Positions 25,335 to 35,442 of a stretch of DNA of 56,573 nucleotides are shown here, piece by piece. Positions within the stretch are counted from its first letter, which is position 1. The number at the start of each line of letters is the position of its first letter. The notes beneath the pieces are model-generated. The model made no database searches. It was not told where the DNA came from and worked only from the letters and a program-made list of their open reading frames with translations. This DNA comes from Deltaproteobacteria bacterium. Its GTDB lineage: Bacteria; Desulfobacterota; GWC2-55-46. Location: the NCBI GenBank assembly GCA_016177845.1, contig JACOUO010000024.1:1-56573 (forward strand), read 5' to 3'. Both the position numbers and the translations under genes were made by a program.

Positions 25335-28300
25335 TTACTGTAAGCTTGCTAAATTTACTGAGATGACCTTTGAAACGCCCGGCTCCTGCATCGTGATGCC
25401 GTAGAGCGAGTCAGCCATCTCCATTGATTTTTTATTATGCGTGATAAGCAGGAACTGGCTTATCTTCGACATATCCCTTACGAACAGGTTGAACCTGTCG
25501 ATATTGGCTTCATCAAGCGGGGCGTCCACTTCGTCCAACAGGCAGAACGGGCTCGGCTTGATAAGGAATATGGCAAATATCAGTGCCGTAGCCGTAAGCG
25601 CCTTTTCTCCGCCTGAGAGGAGGGTGATATTCTGCAATCTCTTTCCCGGAGGCTGCGCCGCAATCTCTACACCTGTCTCCAGTATGTCCCCGTCATCGGA
25701 GAGCCTTAACTCAGCCCTGCCGCCGTTGAAGAACCTCGGGAATGTCTCCTGGAACTTTTTATTGACCTCATCAAAGGTATGCCTGAACTTCTCGCGCGTA
25801 GTCCTGTTGATGCGGTTAATGGCGGTATGGAGGCTTTCTACCGAACGGGTGAGGTCAGCCTGCTGGTCAACGAGGAACTGGTGCCTGTTCTCAAGCTGGG
25901 CGTACTCCTCAAGGGCGGATAAGCTCACTTCGCCAAGGGAGGTAATCTTTTCCCTCAGTTCCGCTTTCTTTGCCTCAAGCGAATCTATATCAAGGTTCTC
26001 TTCGCCTTCATCAGGCCTGAAGCCTTCGATGTTGGTTGAATACCTTTCATTCATTTTTTCTTTGAGATGGTTGATGCTCATCTCCATCTCTTTATGCTCT
26101 ATGGTAAGCTCGCCTTTAAGCTCCTGAAGTTCAGAGTACCTTGACTTGAACTCCTTAAGGTTATTCTCAATGGTTTTTATGCGCTCGGTAAGGGTATTGA
26201 GAGCCTCTGTCTTTGCGATCTCTTCTTCCTTGATAATATCGATACGGGAAAGCAGCCCTTCAAGTTTTGCCTTAAGCGCATCGACCTGCTTTGACTTCTC
26301 GGCAACTTCAGCCCTTCCGTGTTCTATTTCCTGCGCCTTTGTCTCAAGCCTTCTGTCGGTGTCGGCAATCGAGCGTTCCCTTTCGGTTATCTGCTTGTTC
26401 ATTGCCTCAAAACGCTCTTTGGCCTGCGCAAGCGTGACCCTTATCTCAGTTACGACCTGTGAGAGTTTTTCTTTCTTTTCAGCTAACGCAGAGATTTCAG
26501 TGGCAAGTAAGGCAATCTTGTCTTCCCTTTCGGCAAGGGATTTCTCAAGGCCGTCTCTTTCCGCTGAAAGGGAATTTTTCTTTTCGCTGATTCCTGTAAG
26601 GCGTCTGAGCGCGTCAGCTATGTCGTTTATGAGATTGTCCCTTGTCTTGGTAAGCCTGAATATCTCATCCTCAAGTCTCTTAAGCTCGTTGCCTGTGTTG
26701 ACCTTTTCAATGTCAACGCTGTGGAGCTTTTCCCTGCATTCATCAAAGAAGGCCTTTGTAGAGCGGATGCCTTCCTCTGCAGATTTAAGCTCTGCCTCAA
26801 GGGTTGTAATGCGCCCGCCAAGCTCCGCGGCTTTTGCCTTAAGCTGTTTTATCTCGCCTCTTTTTTGCAGGATACCTGCGTCAGAGCCTTTGACAGTTCC
26901 GCCGGTGATTATGCCCTGTGCATCGATAACCTCTCCGTCGAGGGTGACTATTGTTTTAAAGCTGTTCTGCTTCCATGCCTCTACGGCGAAGGCGAGGTTT
27001 TCAACTATAAGCACATCGCCAAGCAGGAAGTTTACAATCTCCCTGTAGCCGTCTTTTATCTTAAGTTCGGTTAAAAGCTCTTTTGCGCCAGCGGCATTTA
27101 CGGATGCAACTGTAACAGGGCTTACGGAAGGGCGCGCATCCTTTACGGGGATGAAACTGCCTTTTCCCGCGCTGTTTGTTTTTAAATACTCTATCGCCTC
27201 AACACCCTCTTTATGGCTCTCGACAAGCACATACTGAAGCCTGTCGCCCATTACAGCCTCTACAGCCTTTTCATAGCCTGAGTTTGTCTCTATCACATCG
27301 GCAATAAGGCCGTAGATGCCGCCTTTCTCGCCTTTCTGGAGTATTGCCTTTGCTCCGCCTTTTACATTCTCGAAGTTCTTCTCCATGTCCTCAAGGGTGG
27401 AAAGCCGCGCGGCAGTCCTTGAGTACTCATCTTTTATCTTCTTAAGCTCCTCGCCTTTGGAGACCCTGTCCCTTTCAAGGGAGTCCTGCCTTGCCCTTAT
27501 TTCTCTCTGTTCATCCTCTATCGCCTCTCTCTTTGAGGCGGAGTTTTCGAGCTTTTCTTTTAATGCCTTAAGCGGCTCTTCCTTTGAGGCAAGAGCGTTG
27601 ATGATGTTTTCTTTTTCGGTATTTGATTTTGATTCCCTGAACCTTAAGTTCTCTTCATCCCTGATAAGGGTCTGTATGGCGTGCCTTATGTCTGAAAGGC
27701 GGGTTGAAGTCTTAAGCGATTCAGCCTTGTCAGCCCTCTGGATATCCTCATTTTTCCTGAGTTCTGAAATAAGGGCCTCAAGCTGGGCTGAATTCCCGCT
27801 GAGCTTTTCTGATTCTGCTGAGATAAGCTTTGAAAGCTCATTCAATGTGAAACGCAGGCTTTCTATCTGCTCTGCCGCGCCTGACTTATTCCTTTTAAGC
27901 TCTGCTATCTCGTTTGTGAGCCTTTCCTCGCCCCTGTTAAGTTCGTCTATGCGGACTCTTGCAAGCTCGCTTGAGCGTTCTTCATTCTGGATAAGCCTTT
28001 CAAGCTCAAATACCTGTTCCTTGACTGCCCTGTATTCGTTCTCGATATTGAGATGCTCAAGCTTTATGTCCTCAGCCAATATCTCTTTTTCATTGACAGC
28101 GGTAGTAAGGGCAAGCTCTTCATCCTTGATGCCCTCTATCTTTTTGCCAAGGTCCTCAAGCGCACTTTTCATCCTGTGGAACTCAAGGGATGATAAAAGC
28201 AGGTCAATTGACTGCAGCTCTTCTTTTAATGCCTTATACCTCTCCGCCTTTTTAGCCTGACGGTTAAGTGAGTTGAGCTGTCTTTTTACTTCGCTGATGA

Positions 28301-28889
28301 TGTCATTTACCCTTGTGAGGTTTTCTTTTGTGGACTCAAGCCTCCTGAGGGCAGCGTCTTTCTTGTGTTTGAACTTGTTTATGCCAGCGGCCTCTTCGAA
28401 TATAGCCCTTCTGTCTTCGGGCTTGGCATTGATAAGCCATGCGACCTGACCCTGCTCGATGATCGAATAAGCCCTTGTGCCTATGCCTGTATCCGTGAAG
28501 AGATCGACTATATCGCGAAGCCTCGACTGTACCTTGTTTATGTAATATTCGCTCTCGCCTGACCTGTAGAGGCGCCTTGCTATCTCAATCTCAGTGAAGT
28601 TGGCGAACTTGGAAGGGGCTGTGCCTTCGTCATTGGCAAAGGTCAGCACGACCTCGGCCATGCCAAGCGGCTTTCTCAGCTCGCTGCCGTTGAAGATGAT
28701 ATCCTCCATGTGCTTGCCTCTCAGATGGCGGGCATTCTGCTCGCCAAGCACCCATCTTATGGCATCGACAATATTACTTTTGCCGCAGCCGTTAGGCCCT
28801 ATTATGCCTGAAGTCCCTGAAGGAAAATGTAGTGTGACCTTATCGACAAACGACTTGAAGCCGTGAATCGTAAGCTTTTTTATCTTCAT
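25335..28889 (-). CDS. smc: Chromosome segregation protein SMC
   Basis: Condensin ATPase that organises the chromosome. 1184 residues, normal length. Walker A GPNGCGKSNIVDAIRWVLGE at the N-terminus, a long coiled coil, a hinge domain in the middle (about 500-690, GIYGLIADVIETNSGYEKA), the second coiled coil, then signature LSGGEKALTATALIFAIF and Walker B PFCLLDEVDAPLDEANI. The ATG at 28889 is preceded by GGGGATATAG. Kleisin genes scpA/scpB are not nearby. Confidence 0.97.
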   Translation of the reverse strand: MKIKKLTIHGFKSFVDKVTLHFPSGTSGIIGPNGCGKSNIVDAIRWVLGEQNARHLRGKHMEDIIFNGSELRKPLGMAEVVLTFANDEGTAPSKFANFTEIEIARRLYRSGESEYYINKVQSRLRDIVDLFTDTGIGTRAYSIIEQGQVAWLINAKPEDRRAIFEEAAGINKFKHKKDAALRRLESTKENLTRVNDIISEVKRQLNSLNRQAKKAERYKALKEELQSIDLLLSSLEFHRMKSALEDLGKKIEGIKDEELALTTAVNEKEILAEDIKLEHLNIENEYRAVKEQVFELERLIQNEERSSELARVRIDELNRGEERLTNEIAELKRNKSGAAEQIESLRFTLNELSKLISAESEKLSGNSAQLEALISELRKNEDIQRADKAESLKTSTRLSDIRHAIQTLIRDEENLRFRESKSNTEKENIINALASKEEPLKALKEKLENSASKREAIEDEQREIRARQDSLERDRVSKGEELKKIKDEYSRTAARLSTLEDMEKNFENVKGGAKAILQKGEKGGIYGLIADVIETNSGYEKAVEAVMGDRLQYVLVESHKEGVEAIEYLKTNSAGKGSFIPVKDARPSVSPVTVASVNAAGAKELLTELKIKDGYREIVNFLLGDVLIVENLAFAVEAWKQNSFKTIVTLDGEVIDAQGIITGGTVKGSDAGILQKRGEIKQLKAKAAELGGRITTLEAELKSAEEGIRSTKAFFDECREKLHSVDIEKVNTGNELKRLEDEIFRLTKTRDNLINDIADALRRLTGISEKKNSLSAERDGLEKSLAEREDKIALLATEISALAEKKEKLSQVVTEIRVTLAQAKERFEAMNKQITERERSIADTDRRLETKAQEIEHGRAEVAEKSKQVDALKAKLEGLLSRIDIIKEEEIAKTEALNTLTERIKTIENNLKEFKSRYSELQELKGELTIEHKEMEMSINHLKEKMNERYSTNIEGFRPDEGEENLDIDSLEAKKAELREKITSLGEVSLSALEEYAQLENRHQFLVDQQADLTRSVESLHTAINRINRTTREKFRHTFDEVNKKFQETFPRFFNGGRAELRLSDDGDILETGVEIAAQPPGKRLQNITLLSGGEKALTATALIFAIFLIKPSPFCLLDEVDAPLDEANIDRFNLFVRDMSKISQFLLITHNKKSMEMADSLYGITMQEPGVSKVISVNLASLQ

Positions 28890-28916
28890 CTATATCCCCT
28901 GTTTTATTGGCCACAA

Positions 28917-28945
28917 ATCGTAACAAAGTTTGTACCTTTTGTAAA
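28917..28945 (-). promoter_or_regulatory. Likely sigma70 promoter for smc
   Basis: Minus strand TTTACA (28945-28940), 17-base spacer, TACGAT (28922-28917), about 28 bases before the smc start. Confidence 0.45.
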
Positions 28946-29258
28946 GCAAAAAAAATACTATGGGGTGTATCAAAAGCAAGTCAAAACACTATATGTTGGG
29001 GTTGTTAGTAAGGTAATGCACTATTAAAAATGATTTGAAAATCACCTTTTTTGCCTGCTGTGCTTAAAAGGATGTCAACAGAACGATTCGTTGCAATAAA
29101 ATGAGCTAAAACAATAAGTTGCATGGATTTAAAACCGTGTAAAGCGATAAATCCCAATTAAAACCTGAGGAAATTGAAAACCGACCTTCGGCACATATGT
29201 TGCACATTTATATGTTTAGGAAAAAGGGTTGTTTTGAAACAATAAGGAGGTGTATATC
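28946..29258. other. Divergent intergenic region before the small secreted protein
   Basis: No gene seen. The right end has a 14-base palindrome TTGTTT-TG-AAACAA at 29229-29242, directly before the AAGGAGG ribosome site (29244-29250) of the next gene; it could be an operator or a small leader hairpin. Confidence 0.4.
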
Positions 29259-29744
29259 ATGAAAGTCCTTAAGGGCATCATACTGCCGGTTCTAATGGTC
29301 ATGCTCCTCGCAAGCGGAGTGATGGCAAAAGGATATGGCAAGGGTACTACCGGAGGCGCGATGGGCGGCGGAGTAAGCCAGATGCAGCCCGGAGTCTCAC
29401 AGCTCCCGAGTTTTGGCGGTAGTCAGGATATGGTGTTTTATACCGGTAAGGTATCCAACTTCAATCTTGACAATCAGGAGATAGTCCTTTCAACAGAGGT
29501 TCCGGGTCTTTTAGGGCCTCAGACAAGGGACGTACCGTTTAAGCTTGACAGGGATTCAACTCTGACTATCTGCTTCAGGTCCATCAATGCGTGTGAAAGC
29601 TCAGCAACAGCAAGTGAAGGCTGGGATATGATCAGCAGCCTTAACAAGTTCAGTTCAATTGCCGGAGCTGATAAGAACGCTATCGTGATCGGTGACCCTG
29701 CTACGGGACGTGTAGTTCATGTTCAGATTGATTATCTTGTCTAA
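29259..29744 (+). CDS. Small secreted protein of unknown function
   Basis: About 161 residues. A signal peptide (MKVLKGIILPVLMVMLLASGVMA) leads to a Gly/Met/Ser-rich stretch (KGYGKGTTGGAMGGG), then a compact domain with MVFYTGKVSNFNLDNQEIVLST and RDSTLTICFRSINACESS holding two Cys that may form a disulfide. The beta-rich middle with a VVHVQIDY end resembles small periplasmic OB-like domains, but I do not recognise the family. The ATG at 29259 is chosen over the GTG at 29250 because AAGGAGG lies eight bases upstream of it. Ends at a shared terminator. Confidence 0.7.
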   Translation: MKVLKGIILPVLMVMLLASGVMAKGYGKGTTGGAMGGGVSQMQPGVSQLPSFGGSQDMVFYTGKVSNFNLDNQEIVLSTEVPGLLGPQTRDVPFKLDRDSTLTICFRSINACESSATASEGWDMISSLNKFSSIAGADKNAIVIGDPATGRVVHVQIDYLV

Positions 29745-29760
29745 TTAGACCGGACAAATG

Positions 29761-29792
29761 AAAAAGCCCTCCTGAAAAGGAGGGCTTTTTTT
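29761..29792. terminator. Bidirectional terminator between the secreted protein gene and ppdK
   Basis: Stem AAAAAGCCCTCCT (29761-29773) with AGGAGGGCTTTTT (29778-29790), GAAA tetraloop. It gives a U-tract on both strands and so serves both converging genes. Confidence 0.88.
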
Positions 29793-29812
29793 GTTTTCTT
29801 TAACGGTTAAGC

Positions 29813-32551
29813 TTATTTTTTCTTTGCTTTGGCCTTTGCTTTAACAGGTTTTTTAGCAGCCTTTTTAACGGGGTACTTCAAAGAAGCCTGCGCGGCTGCA
29901 AGCCTTGCGATGGGCACCCTGAAAGGCGAGCAGGATACATAGTCAAAGTTGTTCCTGTGGCAGAACTCAACTGAAGACGGGTCTCCGCCGTGCTCTCCGC
30001 ATATGCCTATCTTAAGGTCGGACTTTGTCTTTCTGCCCTTTTCGATTGCCATTTTTATAAGAAGGCCTACTCCGTCCTGGTCAAGCGACTGGAAGGGGTC
30101 GTTCTTAAGGATGCCGGTCTTTTTCTCATCGACATAATCAGGCAGGAACCTGCCTGCGTCGTCCCTTGACATGCCAAGGGTCATCTGGGTAAGGTCGTTC
30201 GTTCCGAAAGAGAAGAACTCGGCTACCGTTGCTATCTGGTCAGCCAGAAGGGCTGCCCTGGGCACTTCTATCATTGTGCCTACAAGGTATTTAAACTTTA
30301 CGTTTTCCTCTTTCATAACTTTTTCGGCTACTTTCCTTGCCCTGTCAGCGAGTATGGAAAGCTCTTTGACGTCAATGATAAGGGGGAGCATTATCTCCGG
30401 GAATACCTTTATGTTCTTCTTCTGGCATTCGCAGGCTGCTTCCATAATGGCGCGTACCTGCATGTCAAGTATCTCAGGGTAAGTGATGCAAAGACGGCTT
30501 CCCCTGTGCCCAAGCATGGGGTTTGCCTCGTGGAGCCTTTCTATCCTTCTCTTTACCTGATGGAAGGGAAGTCCAAGCCTCTGGGCAAGGTGCTTCTGCT
30601 CATTTTCCGTATGGGGAACAAATTCATGGAGTGGGGGGTCTATAAGGCGTATTGTAACGGGCTTGCCGTCCATTGCCCTTAGAATTCCGATAAAATCTTT
30701 TCTCTGGAAGGGGAGAAGCTCATCAAGGGATTTTCTCCTTGTCTCTTCATCTTCTGAGATGATCATCCTCTGGATGGCCATCCTTCTCTCATCTGTATCA
30801 AAGAACATATGCTCGGTCCTGCAAAGGCCGATTCCCTCGGCTCCGAGACGGATAGCGTTCTCAGCGTCATAGGGCGTGTCTACATTTGTCCTTACCTTTA
30901 GGTTCCTTATCTGGTCAGCCCACTGCATGAGGGTATTATACGCATCAGGCAGTTCAGGTTTTCTTAGCTTAAGGGCGTTCTTGAACACTTCTCCGGTTGA
31001 GCCGTTGATAGTGACCTCATCGCCCTGCTTTATTACAGTGTTGCCGACAGAAACAGTCTTTGCTTCATAATCTATTACAAGGTCTTCGCAGCCTACTACG
31101 CAGCATTTGCCCCAGCCCCTTGCCACAACCGCGGCATGTGAGGTCTTTCCGCCGGTAGCCGTAAGGATGCCTTTGGCTGCGTGCATGCCGCCTACATCTT
31201 CAGGGCTTGTTTCTTTTCTTACGAGGATGACTATCTTGCCATGCGCAGTCCAGTCTTCGGCTTCTTTAGCTGTGAATACGACTTTGCCTGCGGCAGCGCC
31301 CGGAACAGCGGCAATGCCTGTGGCAAAGAGATTGTGCTTCAGTTCTTCCATCGGGATGGTGGGATCGATTACCGGGTAGAAGAGCCCTTCTATATCCTTA
31401 TCCGTCAATCTTAAAAGCGCGTCCTGCTTTGTGATTAGCCTTTCCTTGACCATGTCAACGGCAATCTTGAATGCCGCCATGGGAGAGCGCTTGCCTGTCC
31501 TGCACTGGAGGATGTAGAGTTTTCCGTCCTCGATTGTGAACTCGATGTCCTGCATCTCCTTGTAGTGCTTCTCAAGCCTTGTCCGTACCTGTGTAAGCTG
31601 CTTATATACCTTGGGCATGATGCGCTCAAGGTCATTTAAATGTATCGGTGTGCGAATGCCCGCTACGACATCTTCTCCCTGCGCGTTCATCAGCAGGTCG
31701 CCGTAGAAGATGTTCTCTCCGGTATTCGGGTCACGGGTGAAGCATACGCCTGTGCCTGAATTATCTCCCATGTTGCCGAATACCATCTGAACGACATTGA
31801 CGGCTGTCCCAAGGAGGCCGGTAATTTTTTCGACCCTTCTGTAGGTTACTGCCTTCTCAGCCATCCATGAGCCGATTACCGCGTCAATTGCGCCTGTAAG
31901 CTGCTCTTCCGGTTTCTGGGGGAAGTCTTTTTTGGTGTTCTCCTTATAGACAGCCTTAAGCCTTGGTATAAGGTTTTCAAGCTCTGTTTCGTTTACATCG
32001 GTATCAAGAATGGGGCGGTTCCTCGGTACATTGAGCCTTACCCTTGTGAGCCGTTCTTTAATGTCGTCGAACTCCACGTCAAACTTATGCCTGGGCACAC
32101 CCATTGCCGTTGAGCCGTACATTGTTATGAAACGCCTGTACGCGTCAAGGGCAAACCTTCTGTTTGAGGTCTTTTTTGAAAGCCCCTCGACAGACTGGTC
32201 GTTCAGGCCGAGATTGAGGATGGTTTCCATCATTCCGGGCATTGACCTTGCCGCGCCGGACCTTACTGAGACAAGCAGAGGGTCGTTGGGGTCGCCGAGC
32301 TTCTTGCCTACAAGCTTCTCGAGTTTTGAGAGGTTCTTCTTCAATTCTGCTTCGAAGCCCTGCGGATACTTCTTGCTTATTTTATAATAGTGATCGCAGA
32401 CCTCGGTGGTGATGGTGAAGCCGGCAGGAACAGGCAGCCCGATATTGGTCATCTCAGCCAGGCCCGCACCCTTGCCGCCAAGGAGTTCCTTCATGTCCCC
32501 TTTGCCTTCGGCCTTACCGCCGCCAAAGAAATACACAAACTTTCTGGCCAT
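29813..32551 (-). CDS. ppdK: Pyruvate, phosphate dikinase
   Basis: Reversible conversion of pyruvate, ATP and Pi to PEP, AMP and PPi; supports gluconeogenesis or PPi-linked glycolysis in anaerobes. 912 residues. An N-terminal ATP-grasp domain (LLGGKGAGLAEMTNIGLPVPAGFTI region), the central swivelling domain with phospho-His in GGKTSHAAVVARG, and the PEP/pyruvate TIM barrel with acid Cys in YVSCSPFRVPIARL are visible. An extra Lys/Ala tail (KKAAKKPVKAKAKAKKK) follows the normal C-terminus. GGAGG precedes the ATG. A hairpin with a U-tract lies in its leader at 32605-32631. Confidence 0.97.
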   Translation of the reverse strand: MARKFVYFFGGGKAEGKGDMKELLGGKGAGLAEMTNIGLPVPAGFTITTEVCDHYYKISKKYPQGFEAELKKNLSKLEKLVGKKLGDPNDPLLVSVRSGAARSMPGMMETILNLGLNDQSVEGLSKKTSNRRFALDAYRRFITMYGSTAMGVPRHKFDVEFDDIKERLTRVRLNVPRNRPILDTDVNETELENLIPRLKAVYKENTKKDFPQKPEEQLTGAIDAVIGSWMAEKAVTYRRVEKITGLLGTAVNVVQMVFGNMGDNSGTGVCFTRDPNTGENIFYGDLLMNAQGEDVVAGIRTPIHLNDLERIMPKVYKQLTQVRTRLEKHYKEMQDIEFTIEDGKLYILQCRTGKRSPMAAFKIAVDMVKERLITKQDALLRLTDKDIEGLFYPVIDPTIPMEELKHNLFATGIAAVPGAAAGKVVFTAKEAEDWTAHGKIVILVRKETSPEDVGGMHAAKGILTATGGKTSHAAVVARGWGKCCVVGCEDLVIDYEAKTVSVGNTVIKQGDEVTINGSTGEVFKNALKLRKPELPDAYNTLMQWADQIRNLKVRTNVDTPYDAENAIRLGAEGIGLCRTEHMFFDTDERRMAIQRMIISEDEETRRKSLDELLPFQRKDFIGILRAMDGKPVTIRLIDPPLHEFVPHTENEQKHLAQRLGLPFHQVKRRIERLHEANPMLGHRGSRLCITYPEILDMQVRAIMEAACECQKKNIKVFPEIMLPLIIDVKELSILADRARKVAEKVMKEENVKFKYLVGTMIEVPRAALLADQIATVAEFFSFGTNDLTQMTLGMSRDDAGRFLPDYVDEKKTGILKNDPFQSLDQDGVGLLIKMAIEKGRKTKSDLKIGICGEHGGDPSSVEFCHRNNFDYVSCSPFRVPIARLAAAQASLKYPVKKAAKKPVKAKAKAKKK

Positions 32552-32604
32552 AAATAAATCCTCCGGATAAATATCTAAAATTTTTCAGAAGTAATTGAAT
32601 ATAA

Positions 32605-32631
32605 ATAAAAAAAGAGAGTCTAATACTCTCT
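32605..32631 (-). terminator. Intrinsic terminator in the ppdK leader (possible attenuator)
   Basis: Minus strand stem AGAGAGT/ACTCTCT with 5-base loop, followed by a run of T and then ATTTATAT. No gene lies upstream of it on the minus strand before gyrA, so a transcript ending here could only be the ppdK leader or readthrough antisense to the gyrA promoter. Confidence 0.5.
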
Positions 32632-32720
32632 TTAAGCACTTCGGGGTTAATCTTAAAGGTAGAAGATTAGCAAAAAATGACAAGAATGTCATCAAGTAAT
32701 TTCTATATAGTTTAATATGC

Positions 32721-32750
32721 TTGACAGTGTTGTAAAACCTTAGATATTAT
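32721..32750 (+). promoter_or_regulatory. Sigma70-type promoter for gyrA
   Basis: Consensus TTGACA (32721-32726), 18-base spacer, TATTAT (32745-32750). Expected start near 32757, leaving a leader of about 98 bases before the ATG at 32855. Confidence 0.6.
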
Positions 32751-32854
32751 AAAATATTAATTAAGATATTATACACCCATTTCCAAAGGTTGTTTGGCCT
32801 TTCGCGGAAATAAGTATAAAGGAACATCAGCAAAGAATCAAATTTGGAGGAAAG

Positions 32855-35314
32855 ATGGCACAGGAGAGAATCCCGGTCTATATAGAAGATGAGATGAAAA
32901 AGTCGTATCTGGACTACGCCATGTCCGTTATTGTCGGAAGGGCGCTGCCGGATGTGAGGGACGGGCTTAAGCCTGTCCACAGAAGGATTCTTTTCGCCAT
33001 GCACGAGATGGGGGTGGAGTGGAACAAGCCCTTTAAGAAATCCGCCCGTGTAGTCGGAGATGTCATCGGTAAGTACCATCCTCACGGAGATACCGCTGTC
33101 TATGACGCCATTACAAGGATGGTACAGGATTTCTCGCTCAGGTACCCGCTCATTGACGGTCAGGGTAACTTCGGCTCGGTTGACGGAGATCCTCCGGCAG
33201 CCATGCGTTACACGGAAGTAAGAATGGCAAAGCTTGCAGGGGCGCTCCTGCAGGATATAGAGAAAGAGACCGTAGACTTCTCACCCAACTATGACGAATC
33301 CTTGAAAGAGCCGGTGGTTATGCCGGCGGCTTTCCCGAACCTGCTTGTAAACGGCTCATCAGGCATTGCCGTCGGCATGGCAACAAACATGCCTCCGCAT
33401 AATCTGACCGAGATAATAGACGCGCTCATATTTTTAATCAAAAAGCCTGATGCAAGCGCAATGGAGCTTATGGCGCTTGTTCCGGGCCCTGATTTCCCCA
33501 CAGGCGGCTTTATCAACGGCAGAAAAGGCATAAAGGACGCCTATGAGACGGGCAGGGGCGTTATCCAGATAAGGGCAAAGGCCGCGATAGAGAAGAACCC
33601 GAGGACAAACCGCCAGGCAATCGTAATCACAGAGATACCGTACATGGTAAACAAGGCAAGGCTTATCGAAAGCATTGCCGACCTTGTAAGGGATAAGAAG
33701 ATAGAAGGCATCTCGGATGTCAGGGATGAGTCCGACAGAGAAGGCATGAGGATAGTAGTCGAGCTTAAAAGGGATGAGGTGGCGGAAGTAATCCTCAATA
33801 ACCTCTACCTCCAGACCCAGATGAAGACCTCATTCGGCATAATCAACCTTGCCATTGTTGACGGCCAGCCCAAGGTAATGCCGCTTCAAAGGCTTCTTAA
33901 GGAATTTGTAAAGTTCAGGAAGGAAGTCGTTACAAGGCGCATAATTTACGACCTCAAGAAGGCAAAGGAAAGGGCGCACATCTTGGAGGGCCTTAAAATC
34001 GCCCTCGATAACCTTGATGCGGTCATTAAGCTCATACGGGCCTCAAAGAGCCCTGCCGAGGCAAAGGCCGGCCTTATGGCAAACTTCAGCTTAAGCGAGA
34101 TACAGTCCCAGGCTATCCTTGAGATGAGGCTCCAGAGGCTTACGGCCCTTGAGAGGGATAAGATAATAGAAGAGTACAATGAGATATTAAAGCTCATCAA
34201 ATCACTCGAAGAGATACTTGCGAGCGAAAAGCTCCTTATGGAAGTAATAGTCGGAGAGCTTAAAGACATAAAAGACAAGTTCGGGGATGTCAGAAGGACT
34301 CAGATAGTTGAAGAGATGAGCGAGATAACCCTTGAGGATGTCATTGCCGAAGAGGATATGGTCGTCACGATTACAAATGACGGCTATATAAAGAGGAACC
34401 CGACAAGTCTCTTTAAGATACAGAGAAGGGGCGGCAAGGGCAAGATGGGCATGACTACAAAAGAGGAGGATTTTGTAAGTAACCTCTTTATTGCCTCCAC
34501 CCACAGCTACATCCTGTTCTTTACGGATAAAGGCAAGGCTTATTCCCTTAAGGTCTATGACATACCGCAGGCCGGAAGGGCTGCCAAGGGCAAGGCCATC
34601 GTCAATATCCTCAATGTAGAACAGGGCGAGAAGATTACAGCCTACCTCCCGGTAAGGGAATTCATTGAGGACAGGTATATAATAATGGCCACCGAGCACG
34701 GGGTCATCAAGAAATCCGACCTCATGTCGTTCTCCCATATCCGCTCAGGCGGGCTTATTGCCGTAAGCCTTGACGAAGGGGACAGTCTCATAGCTGCCAG
34801 GCTTACCGATGGCAAGATGGACATTTTCCTTGGTACGCGCATGGGCCAGGCAATAAGGTTCAGTGAGGAAGAGGTCAGGGAGATGGGCCGCCAGGCAAGG
34901 GGCGTCAAGGCCATTAAGCTTGCCGGGGATGACAGGGTCATCTCAATGGAGACAGTTGAGGAGAACTCAACCGTGCTTACCGTAACAGAGCACGGTTTCG
35001 GAAAGAGGACTGACTTTGCCGAGTACAGGGGGCAGGGCAGGGGCGGAAGCGGCCTTATAAATATCAAGATAACAGAGAGGAACGGCCCTGTTGCCTGCAT
35101 CGCCAAAGTGAAAGATTCTGACGAGCTGATGATATCTACCAGCAGCGGAAAGATAATCAGGATAGCGATGAAGGATGTTGCCGTAATCGGAAGGAATACC
35201 CAGGGCGTCAAACTCATGGATATTGACAAGGATGAAAAGATAACCGGGGTAGCGCCTGTGGCCGAGTCTGAAAAAGAAGAGGAAGAAGCAAGCGCAGAGG
35301 CTACACCTGAATAG
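32855..35314 (+). CDS. gyrA: DNA gyrase subunit A
   Basis: Breakage-reunion subunit of DNA gyrase. 819 residues. The winged-helix domain holds [15 protein letters not shown] (the quinolone region; Thr in place of the E. coli Ser83, Asp at the 87 position) and catalytic Tyr in [10 protein letters not shown]. The C-terminal wrapping domain has the GyrA box QRRGGKG, which distinguishes it from ParC. Ends with an acidic Glu-rich tail. TTTGGAGGAAAG precedes the ATG. gyrB is not nearby. Confidence 0.97.
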   Translation: MAQERIPVYIEDEMKKSYLDYAMSVIVGRALPDVRDGLKPVHRRILFAMHEMGVEWNKPFKKSARVVGDVIGKYHPHGDTAVYDAITRMVQDFSLRYPLIDGQGNFGSVDGDPPAAMRYTEVRMAKLAGALLQDIEKETVDFSPNYDESLKEPVVMPAAFPNLLVNGSSGIAVGMATNMPPHNLTEIIDALIFLIKKPDASAMELMALVPGPDFPTGGFINGRKGIKDAYETGRGVIQIRAKAAIEKNPRTNRQAIVITEIPYMVNKARLIESIADLVRDKKIEGISDVRDESDREGMRIVVELKRDEVAEVILNNLYLQTQMKTSFGIINLAIVDGQPKVMPLQRLLKEFVKFRKEVVTRRIIYDLKKAKERAHILEGLKIALDNLDAVIKLIRASKSPAEAKAGLMANFSLSEIQSQAILEMRLQRLTALERDKIIEEYNEILKLIKSLEEILASEKLLMEVIVGELKDIKDKFGDVRRTQIVEEMSEITLEDVIAEEDMVVTITNDGYIKRNPTSLFKIQRRGGKGKMGMTTKEEDFVSNLFIASTHSYILFFTDKGKAYSLKVYDIPQAGRAAKGKAIVNILNVEQGEKITAYLPVREFIEDRYIIMATEHGVIKKSDLMSFSHIRSGGLIAVSLDEGDSLIAARLTDGKMDIFLGTRMGQAIRFSEEEVREMGRQARGVKAIKLAGDDRVISMETVEENSTVLTVTEHGFGKRTDFAEYRGQGRGGSGLINIKITERNGPVACIAKVKDSDELMISTSSGKIIRIAMKDVAVIGRNTQGVKLMDIDKDEKITGVAPVAESEKEEEEASAEATPE

Positions 35315-35325
35315 TTCAATATAAA

Positions 35326-35356
35326 ATCACGCCGCCCTGAAAAGGGGCGGCGTGAT
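35326..35356 (+). terminator. Strong hairpin after gyrA without a U-tract
   Basis: Perfect 12-bp stem ATCACGCCGCCC (35326-35337) with GGGCGGCGTGAT (35345-35356), 7-base loop. No run of T follows, so it may protect the gyrA 3' end, give partial termination or be a dispersed palindrome. Confidence 0.55.
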
Positions 35357-35442
35357 ATCAAGGCGCAAAAACCCTGCAGAACAGTATAGAACTTTCCATT
35401 AAAAACCCTTTTATAAAAAAGATCTCTGCCGTAATCGTCCTT

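Noticed and set aside
26146-27048. 300-codon frame antisense to smc
   Set aside because: Low-complexity Ser/Leu/Phe text caused by the SMC coiled coil.
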